DNA from: JBDRTU01 sp043823825
GTDB taxonomy: Bacteria; Patescibacteriota; Patescibacteriia; Veblenbacterales; UBA10138
DNA: 14,403 bases
Direction of reading: 5' to 3'
Assembly (NCBI GenBank): GCA_043823825.1
Contig: JBDRTU010000012.1
Location: 1-14,403, forward strand
A model generated the notes under the pieces. It had not been told where the DNA came from. It worked only from the letters and a program-made list of their open reading frames with translations, and searched no databases. The position numbers were made by a program, and so were the translations under genes. How positions within the stretch are numbered: position 1 is the first letter of the stretch; every line of letters begins with the position of its first letter. Positions 1 through 5,574 of this stretch are shown one piece after another.

Positions 1-1001
1 TGCCAAACTGCTTCACTAATTTCCTTTGCCACTTTTTGATTATCCTTTAAAAACTGGCGAGCTTGTTCACGCCCCACTCCTAGTTTAGTTTCTCCTAAAC
101 TTAAAGTATTACCACTCTTAGTTAGAACATCATACTGCAAACCTGCATCTATTAAGTCACTCGATAGTGAAATCCCCTCGTTATACATAATATCAAACTC
201 AGCCACTTGAAATGGTGGTGCTACTTTATTTTTTACCACTTTAGCCCTGACGCGGCTGCCAAGAACCTTGTCACCCTGCTTAATTTGACCGATCCGCCTC
301 ACTTCTACCCGCACAGAAGAATAAAATTTCAAAGCCATGCCACCGGTAGTAGTTTCGGGATTACCAAAAAAGACACCAATTTTCATGCGCGTTTGGTTGA
401 GGAAAATTACTACTGTTTTGGATTTAGAAATAATGGCTGTTAATTTACGTAATGCTTGGCTCATCAAGCGCGCCTGCAGGCCCATATGCCTATCTCCCAT
501 ATCACCCTCGATTTCTGCCTTTGGTGTTAAAGCTGCAACCGAGTCAATCACAATCACATCCACAGCGTTAGAGCGAACCAAAGTCTCCACAATGTCTAGT
601 GCTTGTTCGCCAGTATCTGGTTGAGAAAGCAACAGATCATCAATTTTTACTCCAATTTTTTTAGCATAAACCGGGTCCAAGGCATGCTCGGCATCAATAA
701 AAGCTGCCAATCCACCCATTTTCTGTAATTCAGAAATAATATGTAAAGTAAGTGTGGTTTTACCCGAAGCTTCAGCGCCAAATATTTCTACTACTCTACC
801 GCGAGGTACCCCACTCACGCCCAAAGCAATATCTAAAGAAAGACAACCGGTTGGTATGGCATCCACTGCCATGGCATGAGCTTCCCCCAGTTTCATTATC
901 GCCCCTTCACCAAAACGCTCCCGTATTTGTTCAATAGCTAAATTAGCGGCTTTAGAACGCTCAGAAGATTCATCTTTAGATTTACTAGTTGCTACAGTCA
1001 T
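1..1001 (-). CDS. recA: RecA recombinase, C-terminus cut by window edge
   Basis: RecA forms ATP-dependent filaments on single-stranded DNA for homologous recombination and stimulates LexA-type self-cleavage. I translated 333 residues from the ATG at 1001; the family is usually about 340-355, so only the C-terminal tail is missing. Visible motifs are the Walker A region GAEASGKTT (about residues 73-81), the AFIDAEHALD and DVIVIDSVAALTPKAEIEG segments (Walker B), loop L1 with GDRHMGLQARLMSQALRKL, and loop L2 with FLNQTRMKIGVFFGNPETTTGG. Two normally conserved residues differ: the Pro of GPE[SA]SGKT is Ala, and the Asn of TGGNALKFY is Met. The start lies 20 nt after the stop of the RodZ-like gene. 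There is no Shine-Dalgarno, but a likely promoter overlaps that stop. No LexA-type box was seen. The identity is certain; only the 3' end is unseen. Confidence 0.98.
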   Translation of the reverse strand, partial: MTVATSKSKDESSERSKAANLAIEQIRERFGEGAIMKLGEAHAMAVDAIPTGCLSLDIALGVSGVPRGRVVEIFGAEASGKTTLTLHIISELQKMGGLAAFIDAEHALDPVYAKKIGVKIDDLLLSQPDTGEQALDIVETLVRSNAVDVIVIDSVAALTPKAEIEGDMGDRHMGLQARLMSQALRKLTAIISKSKTVVIFLNQTRMKIGVFFGNPETTTGGMALKFYSSVRVEVRRIGQIKQGDKVLGSRVRAKVVKNKVAPPFQVAEFDIMYNEGISLSSDLIDAGLQYDVLTKSGNTLSLGETKLGVGREQARQFLKDNQKVAKEISEAVW

Positions 1002-1015
1002 AGATAGATTATTTA

Positions 1016-1044
1016 ACTATATCAAAGGTTATCGGTCTTGGGAA
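1016..1044 (-). promoter_or_regulatory. Putative recA promoter, extended -10
   Basis: Reading the minus strand, TTCCCA (1039-1044, 4 of 6 matches to the -35 consensus) is followed after 17 nt by TATAGT (1016-1021). The -10 is preceded by TGA, giving an extended -10 TGnTATAGT; that TGA is also the stop codon of the RodZ-like gene. The expected transcription start would leave a leader of only about 8 nt before the recA ATG. No Shine-Dalgarno fits in that space. This would let recA be transcribed separately from the gene upstream. It is a pattern match only. Confidence 0.45.
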
Positions 1045-1693
1045 GATTCTGTACTAAAATTTCCCTTGTCATCGTCACCGGCTTACTATAAGCTCGGCGA
1101 GCAGAAATGGTAATGGTATTTAATCCCGGCTGTAAGGTTACATCTTGGGTAAAATAACCATCTTCCCCCACTGCCACTCGTTCACCGTTGAGTAAAACAG
1201 TAGTACCAGCTTTGGTCACGCCATTAAGAGTTATGCTTAAAGAATCAACTACTATATTAGTAGGCGGATTAATCAACTCAAAAGGTGGTGGTAAAAATAG
1301 CCTTCTGGCTTCAATCGCTAAATAGCTTACTAATGCTACGGCTAAAATGCCAAGCGCCAACCATTTAACTGGTAACTGCTTAAAACGTGGTTCCCGGATT
1401 GGTCGGGTGGGTTGGGCGCGCTCAAAATAGTGCGCTCTCTCATCATATTCTTTAAGCAACGGCTCCACTGGTAATTTTAAAAATTGAGCATACTCTCGCA
1501 AAAAATAGCGGCCGTAACTGCCGGCAGGCAAGGAATGAAAGCTTTCTTCTTCTAAGGCCTGTAAATACCGCTCGGGAATTTTTAAGCGCCAGCCAATTTG
1601 CTTCAAACTAAACCCATGTTCTTGGCGAGATGTGCGCAAGACTTCCCCAAAAGATAAAACAACGCCCAATGATTTGGTATTAAAACGACTCAT
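1022..1693 (-). CDS. RodZ-like HTH/membrane protein
   Basis: The 223-residue product has a RodZ-type layout. Residues about 16-75 form a cytoplasmic Cro/CI-like helix-turn-helix domain (FGEVLRTSRQEHGFSLKQIG, then LKIPERYLQALEEESFHSLP and GSYGRYFLREYAQFL). A basic linker (about 95-110) leads to one transmembrane helix (about 110-127, WLALGILAVALVSYLAI). An extracytoplasmic beta-rich domain of Big/glucodextranase-B type follows (about 140-215), with the pattern V..G.T..G..V.LNG....V..DGYF...V.L.PG.N.I...A. In family members with known function, RodZ links MreB filaments to the envelope and shapes the cell; no mreB is in this window. The ATG at 1693 has no Shine-Dalgarno and lies 2 nt after a TATAAT, so a start at the TTG at 1669 is possible and would keep the whole HTH domain. 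A purely regulatory role is an alternative. It sits between ftsK and recA. Confidence 0.85.
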   Translation of the reverse strand: MSRFNTKSLGVVLSFGEVLRTSRQEHGFSLKQIGWRLKIPERYLQALEEESFHSLPAGSYGRYFLREYAQFLKLPVEPLLKEYDERAHYFERAQPTRPIREPRFKQLPVKWLALGILAVALVSYLAIEARRLFLPPPFELINPPTNIVVDSLSITLNGVTKAGTTVLLNGERVAVGEDGYFTQDVTLQPGLNTITISARRAYSKPVTMTREILVQNLPKTDNL

Positions 1694-1695
1694 AA

Positions 1696-1728
1696 ATTAT
1701 AACTCAAAGTTCAAAATTGAAATGTCAA
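1696..1728 (-). promoter_or_regulatory. Possible promoter of the RodZ-like gene, with repeats
   Basis: On the minus strand, TTGACA (1723-1728) and TATAAT (1696-1701) are perfect hexamers, but they are 21 nt apart, too far for an ordinary sigma-70-type promoter. TATAAT also ends only 2 nt before the annotated ATG, so transcription from it would start inside codon 2. The interval holds a direct repeat of TCAAAGTT on the plus strand (1704-1711 and 1725-1732) flanking the inverted repeat TTCAA-AA-TTGAA (1710-1721). Either the promoter is distorted and needs an activator, or the gene starts further downstream, or the hexamers are chance matches in AT-rich DNA. Confidence 0.3.
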
Positions 1729-1744
1729 AGTTTGTAACGATACT
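1717..1744 (+). promoter_or_regulatory. Possible plus-strand promoter of the GC-rich island
   Basis: TTGAAA (1717-1722, 5 of 6 matches to TTGACA), a 16-nt spacer and GATACT (1739-1744, 4 of 6 matches to TATAAT including the key A2 and T6) face the GC-rich island on the plus strand. The predicted start is near 1751. With the terminator at 1834-1853 this would frame a transcript of roughly 100 nt. The region is AT-rich, so chance hexamers are likely. Confidence 0.3.
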
Positions 1745-1750
1745 GCGGCC

Positions 1751-1853
1751 CTGTTGGAGCTCTCGGTAACAACCTGGAACCCGAACGAGCGTTATGCTGG
1801 CGCGTGTTATGTCCTTATGTGCGTCTTGAGCGGAGACCGAAGCCTCGGTTTTT
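1751..1853 (+). ncRNA. Candidate structured small RNA, unassigned
   Basis: This lies in the roughly 210-nt gap between ftsK and the RodZ-like gene. Positions 1741-1848 are about 58% G+C (63 of 108 bases counted), while the 47 nt before them are strongly AT-rich. Three stems can be drawn on the plus strand: GCTC-TCGG (1759-1766) with CCGA-(AC)-GAGC (1781-1790); GGCGCGT (1799-1805) with GTGCGTC (1819-1825) using some wobble pairs; and the terminator hairpin at 1834-1851. A possible promoter precedes it. I looked for SRP RNA (no GGAAGG-AGCAGC core), tRNA (no T-arm or anticodon arm), tmRNA, 6S and RNase P signatures and found none. The strand is inferred from the terminator. It could instead be a mobile or repeated intergenic element, or a relic. 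Confidence 0.3.
1834..1853 (+). terminator. Intrinsic terminator on the plus strand
   Basis: AGACCGA (1834-1840), loop AGCC and TCGGTTT (1845-1851) form a hairpin with a perfect 5-bp ACCGA/TCGGT core, extended by wobble pairs, followed by five T residues (1849-1853). On the minus strand the same hairpin is followed by CTCCGC with no T tract, so it fits plus-strand termination only. No plus-strand protein gene lies upstream, which suggests a non-coding transcript. Confidence 0.45.
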
Positions 1854-1855
1854 GT

Positions 1856-1876
1856 GCCATTTTTTAAAAAAGTGGC
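1856..1876. repeat. Inverted repeat downstream of ftsK
   Basis: GCCA-TTTTTT (1856-1865) is followed at once by AAAAAA-G-TGGC (1866-1876), an inverted repeat of 10 pairs with one bulged base and no natural loop. It lies about 30 nt beyond the ftsK stop. It may slow or end transcription in either direction, but no T tract follows it on the minus strand, so it is not a standard intrinsic terminator. Confidence 0.4.
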
Positions 1877-1905
1877 GAAATTTACTAGTTTTAAATAACA
1901 GACAT

Positions 1906-4182
1906 TTACTCTAACTTTTCTTCCTCTTCTTGCTCTAGTTCCACTTCGGTTTCTGGTTCTTTATCGTCTACCTCTTCTACTTCTTCCTTGGCAACAGTTT
2001 CTGGTTCAATAATCTCTGGCTCGCCTAAACTTTTCGTTACCTCTGCTTCATAACTTTCTTGATCAAGTAATACATCGCGTGGCTTGGCACCTTCTCCTGG
2101 CCCGATAATTTGAGCTTCCTCTAATAAATCAAGTAGCCTGGCCGCTCGCGCATAACCCACTCGCAAACGCCTCTGTAACAGCGAGGCAGAAGCTTTACCC
2201 GCCCTGACTACTAAAGCCTTAGCTTCGTCAAAAAGGTCATCTCCCTCGCCTGAAACAGACAATAAACCGCCAACGGCTTTAGTAACGATCGCGGCATTAA
2301 ATTCTGTCTTTTGCTTACTGCTTAAAAAACTAGCAATCCGCTCAATCTCACCATCACTAACCAAGGCGCACTGCAAACGCTTGGGTTTGGAAAGTTGAGG
2401 TGATAAATATAAACAATCACCCTTGCCTAATAGTTTTTCAGCACCGCTAACATCAATAATAGTGCGAGAATCAATGCCTGAGGCTACCGCAAAAGCAATA
2501 CGATTAATAATATTAGCCTTGATTAAACCAGTAATTACATCCACCGAAGGGCGCTGGGTTGCGACAATTAAGTGAATACCAACAGCGCGAGCCATTTGTG
2601 CTAATCTGATAATCGCTGCCTCTACATCGTTGGCTGCGACCGACATTAAATCAGCCAACTCATCGATTACTACGACAATATAGGGCATATCACCGCCGTC
2701 TTGCTGAAAGGCAGTAATATTTCTTTTACCAGCCTGAGCTAAAGTTTGATAGCGACGATCCATCTCGGCTACCACCCATTTTAAGGCATTAATAGTTTTG
2801 TCTATTTCAGTAATTACAGGAGTTAATAAATGCGGTACCTCGTTATAAGACGTAAGTTCAACCCGTTTAGGGTCAATAATAATTAATTTCAAATCATCTG
2901 GTGAATTAGTATAAAGCAACGAAATTAACATACTGTTGATACACACTGATTTCCCCGAACCGGTCGCCCCGGCTATTAGTAAGTGAGGCATACTCTCTAG
3001 ATCTGCAACCCAGGGTTTTCCAGCTACATCTTTCCCCAACGACACAGTTAAATTAGAGCGGCGTTTTTTAAAAGGATCACTTTCTAGAATTTCTCTTAAA
3101 CCAACTGTGGCCACTGCCTCGTTAGGCACCTCAATACCAACTAAAGCTTTGCCAGGGATAGGCGCTTCTATACGAATAGGATGCGCAGCCAAGGCTAAGG
3201 CTAAATCATTGGCCAAAGAAGTAATGTTGGCTAATTTTACCCCTTCGGCTGGTTTAAGAGTGTATTGAGTAACAGTAGGACCAACACTAACTTCACCCAT
3301 TTCCACTTCAATACCAAAATTCGCCAAGGCTTGTTTTATTTTTTCCATTTGTACTTTAATATCGCCACTAGTTGGCTTTCCAGAGGCCGTCTTTAAAAGC
3401 TCTATTGGTATATCAATTTTTCGCTTACTCGTTCTTACTTTAAGTAATGGCTCTTGGGTTGGGGTAGTAATCTTGGTAGCGCGTGATTTAAAAGTGGGTA
3501 CTAGTTTAGATAATTTTTTTACGCTTAGCTGCCCATCTTCAACCTCCTCGTCTAACGCCTGATCGCCTTGGTCAATTTTTGGCTCTTCTTCAGGCGTTAC
3601 CCTTGTTCGGGAAAACAAACTGGCTAATCCTTTACCAATAAAAGTTAAAGGCGATAGTAAGTTCTTAAGCGAGGTTTCAAATAGTACTAAGATGCCGCCA
3701 ATTACTAAGGCCACTAAAAGCAAGACGCTAGCCCATAGGCCTAATATTTTGAAAAGCGGCATAAAGGCTAAATAGCCTAGCAAGCCTCCTCCCACACCAC
3801 TAGTGATCTGCTCCCAACCGTCAGACGCACGCGAACCGGTATGTAATAAACCAGTAGCACCCAAAGCAATCATTATTAAACCTAGTAAATGATGAGTGCG
3901 AAATCTGAACTCTGGCTGCATTAAGGCATAAGCTAAACTTAAAAGCACAAAAGGTATTACCCAACCAGCCGAACCAGCAAACCAATGTAAAGCGCGGTGC
4001 AGCCATTGACCCAACGGACCAGCTAGCTGAGCTAAAGCCAGTAGTAAAATAAAACTGAGAGTAAATAAAAACAGCACTAACAAACCGTGCTTAGTTTCTG
4101 TTTTAAGCTTTCTTCTTCCGCTCCTTAAATCGCCATCTTTAACTTTGATTTTTCTAGACCTTTTCCCAAATAAAATAGACAT
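1906..4182 (-). CDS. ftsK: DNA translocase FtsK/SpoIIIE
   Basis: This septal DNA pump clears and sorts chromosome ends during division. The 758-residue product begins with a basic N-terminus and four or five membrane helices (about 33-54, 71-88, 97-114 and 134-169). A short linker (about 190-245) leads to the alpha domain (about 250-375). The RecA-like motor carries Walker A GATGSGKS (405-412), Walker B YIVVVIDELADLM (501-513) and ATQRPSVDVITGLIKANI (541-558). The winged-helix gamma domain (about 647-706) has the recognition helix RRLRVGYARAARLLD, as in proteins that read KOPS/SRS-type polarity sequences. The length and short linker match SpoIIIE-like proteins rather than the long E. coli FtsK. 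An unusual tail follows the gamma domain: about 23 of the last 50 residues are Asp or Glu. The start is an ATG with no good Shine-Dalgarno behind an extended -10. No clear terminator follows. Confidence 0.97.
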   Translation of the reverse strand: MSILFGKRSRKIKVKDGDLRSGRRKLKTETKHGLLVLFLFTLSFILLLALAQLAGPLGQWLHRALHWFAGSAGWVIPFVLLSLAYALMQPEFRFRTHHLLGLIMIALGATGLLHTGSRASDGWEQITSGVGGGLLGYLAFMPLFKILGLWASVLLLVALVIGGILVLFETSLKNLLSPLTFIGKGLASLFSRTRVTPEEEPKIDQGDQALDEEVEDGQLSVKKLSKLVPTFKSRATKITTPTQEPLLKVRTSKRKIDIPIELLKTASGKPTSGDIKVQMEKIKQALANFGIEVEMGEVSVGPTVTQYTLKPAEGVKLANITSLANDLALALAAHPIRIEAPIPGKALVGIEVPNEAVATVGLREILESDPFKKRRSNLTVSLGKDVAGKPWVADLESMPHLLIAGATGSGKSVCINSMLISLLYTNSPDDLKLIIIDPKRVELTSYNEVPHLLTPVITEIDKTINALKWVVAEMDRRYQTLAQAGKRNITAFQQDGGDMPYIVVVIDELADLMSVAANDVEAAIIRLAQMARAVGIHLIVATQRPSVDVITGLIKANIINRIAFAVASGIDSRTIIDVSGAEKLLGKGDCLYLSPQLSKPKRLQCALVSDGEIERIASFLSSKQKTEFNAAIVTKAVGGLLSVSGEGDDLFDEAKALVVRAGKASASLLQRRLRVGYARAARLLDLLEEAQIIGPGEGAKPRDVLLDQESYEAEVTKSLGEPEIIEPETVAKEEVEEVDDKEPETEVELEQEEEEKLE

Positions 4183-4194
4183 AACTACCCTGTT

Positions 4195-4203
4195 ATTGTA
4201 GCA
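4195..4203 (-). promoter_or_regulatory. Extended -10 promoter of ftsK
   Basis: On the minus strand, TGCTACAAT (TACAAT at 4195-4200) matches an extended -10, with no convincing -35. It sits in the 38-nt gap between the MFS gene and ftsK and ends 12 nt before the ATG, so the leader would be about 6 nt, too short for a Shine-Dalgarno. This would make ftsK its own transcription unit with a nearly leaderless mRNA. Confidence 0.5.
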
Positions 4204-4233
4204 AAAAAAAGCCTTGGATACTAACTAGCCAAA
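4203..4233 (-). terminator. Weak terminator after the MFS gene
   Basis: On the minus strand, TTTGG (4229-4233) can pair with CCAAG (4213-4217) across an 11-nt loop. GC and then a run of eight T residues (4203-4210) follow. The stem is short and overlaps the end of the MFS coding sequence, but the T8 tract is typical of termination. The run also abuts the ftsK promoter. Confidence 0.4.
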
Positions 4234-5504
4234 CGTTTGGATAATTTAGTTAACTGATGAGGGGCATGGATTTTAGGTTGGTAACCATGATAAAAGTGGA
4301 AAGCTACCCAACCAACAATAAAAGCCATAACGGCAAACAATAAATAAGAAACTTTAAAGCTAGCCAAACTTGCCAGTAAACCAACTATAATTGGTGCTAG
4401 AACGGTAGCTGTTTTTTCAGCTACTTTAGTGATAGATGCTGCTTCGCCTTCTAAGTGATCAGGCGATAAGTAAAAGATTACTGGCCGCACTGTGATATCT
4501 AAAATCACAATAGCCGAAGACAATAAAAAGCTGACTAAATAAAAAATAGTTTGAGTGTGGATTGTAAAAAAAAGTAGCAACAAACCAGTCATTAGTCCAA
4601 AAAATATCGCGATCACATATTTTTTAGCCAGTTTCTTTAGGGTAGTTGCATAATAAACAGCCAAAAATTGTGGCAGTTGAAAAAAGATGGCTACCAAACC
4701 TATTTGAATTAGACTTAAATTCTGCTCTAATCCAAACAACGGTATAAACAATAAAAAACCAAAATTGACAAACCAGAGAGTAAAAATTATCACTATCTGA
4801 AGGTAAAAAAAGCTAGAATAATGAGGCAAAGCTTTAATAGCTTTACCCAATAGCTTACTGCTAAACAGCTCTTTTGTCAGTTTCCAATAACTTGATTGAG
4901 TTTTGGTAGTTGGTGGTAAACGTCTTTCTACTAAAAGATTGAGTAAGATAAATAAAAAGACTACTAAATAACCATAATAAAGCGGCCACCAGGTGACTAC
5001 CGCCAACACTAAAAAAGTACCAAGGATAAAGCCTAGCGCATCTAAGGAAAGATAAAATGAGTAATTATAAGATTTATCTCCCTTGTAATTATGATCAACA
5101 TAAGCTTGGCTGGTTTCATAAATCATTATGGAACTGATGCCATTAATTAACACTGCAACAATTAATAAGGGAACGGAGTTTAGATAGCCAGCGGCAAAGT
5201 AAAGTGCAGCAACTATTAAATATAGAACCAATGAACATCTAATTATTTGTTTATGATCAAAGCGATCGATCGCTTGCCCCAGTGGAAAGGAAACTAGCAA
5301 TCCTGTAAAACCAAAAAGCGCCAATACCACGCCAGTTAACCAGAAGCTATTAGTAATCTTTTCAATATAAATAGCCCACCAAGGATCAATAAAACCCCAA
5401 CCAAATGAGAAAAAAAACATCACCAAAGCCATCATCTTAATTGGCCTTGGCACTTTTTTAAACACCAATCCCAAATTGTAATGCCGCACTCCTAAAACAC
5501 TCAT
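4221..5504 (-). CDS. MFS-family transporter, substrate unknown
   Basis: The 427-residue protein is very hydrophobic and has about 12 predicted membrane helices in two halves, split by a charged loop around residues 195-225 (VERRLPPTTKTQSSYWKLTKELFSSKLLGKAI). The loop between helices 2 and 3 carries the major facilitator signature motif A as PLGQAIDRFDHKQIIR (about residues 74-89). The N-terminus is cytoplasmic and basic, and the C-terminal tail is basic too (HQLTKLSKRLAS). Such carriers move small solutes using proton or other gradients. Nothing in the sequence or the neighbours (rpoC upstream, ftsK downstream) points to a substrate; multidrug export or sugar/metabolite transport are both possible. 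It has its own extended -10 promoter right before the ATG and lies outside the rpoBC operon because a strong terminator intervenes. Confidence 0.85.
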   Translation of the reverse strand: MSVLGVRHYNLGLVFKKVPRPIKMMALVMFFFSFGWGFIDPWWAIYIEKITNSFWLTGVVLALFGFTGLLVSFPLGQAIDRFDHKQIIRCSLVLYLIVAALYFAAGYLNSVPLLIVAVLINGISSIMIYETSQAYVDHNYKGDKSYNYSFYLSLDALGFILGTFLVLAVVTWWPLYYGYLVVFLFILLNLLVERRLPPTTKTQSSYWKLTKELFSSKLLGKAIKALPHYSSFFYLQIVIIFTLWFVNFGFLLFIPLFGLEQNLSLIQIGLVAIFFQLPQFLAVYYATTLKKLAKKYVIAIFFGLMTGLLLLFFTIHTQTIFYLVSFLLSSAIVILDITVRPVIFYLSPDHLEGEAASITKVAEKTATVLAPIIVGLLASLASFKVSYLLFAVMAFIVGWVAFHFYHGYQPKIHAPHQLTKLSKRLAS

Positions 5505-5510
5505 AATAAA

Positions 5511-5519
5511 AGTATAGCA
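5511..5519 (-). promoter_or_regulatory. Extended -10 promoter of the MFS gene
   Basis: On the minus strand, TGCTATACT (TATACT at 5511-5516) is a near-consensus extended -10. Exactly 6 nt separate it from the ATG at 5504, which would put transcription start at the A of the ATG, a leaderless mRNA. There is no Shine-Dalgarno and no -35 match, and the region where a -35 would lie is the rpoC terminator stem. Confidence 0.55.
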
Positions 5520-5524
5520 TATTT

Positions 5525-5558
5525 AAAAATCCGTCCCGATCAGTATCGGAACGGATTT
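5525..5558 (-). terminator. Intrinsic terminator of rpoBC
   Basis: On the minus strand, 17 nt after the rpoC stop, AAATCCGTTCCGAT (5545-5558) pairs with ATCGGGACGGATTT (5527-5540) over 14 bp with a single T-G wobble and the 4-nt loop ACTG. The T tract runs from the stem end into 5525. This is a textbook Rho-independent terminator and closes the rpoB-rpoC operon. Confidence 0.9.
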
Positions 5559-5574
5559 AACGTCAATGAAAAAA

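Noticed and set aside
207..937. Plus-strand open frames of 61-95 codons across the recA region
   Set aside because: They lie fully antisense to recA, which has complete motifs; they show no domain, no Shine-Dalgarno and low-complexity composition.
1022..1024. TGA recoding as in Gracilibacteria/Absconditabacteria
   Set aside because: TGA ends the RodZ-like gene at the expected domain end, and no in-frame TGA occurs inside RpoB, RpoC or FtsK.
1741..1853. SRP RNA, tRNA or tmRNA in the GC-rich island
   Set aside because: The size suits SRP RNA, but the conserved GGAAGG-AGCAGC core is absent on both strands. No tRNA T-arm or anticodon arm and no tag-peptide frame could be drawn.
1856..1876. Intrinsic terminator for ftsK
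   Set aside because: The A/T arms abut with no loop and no T tract follows on the minus strand, so I kept it only as an inverted repeat.
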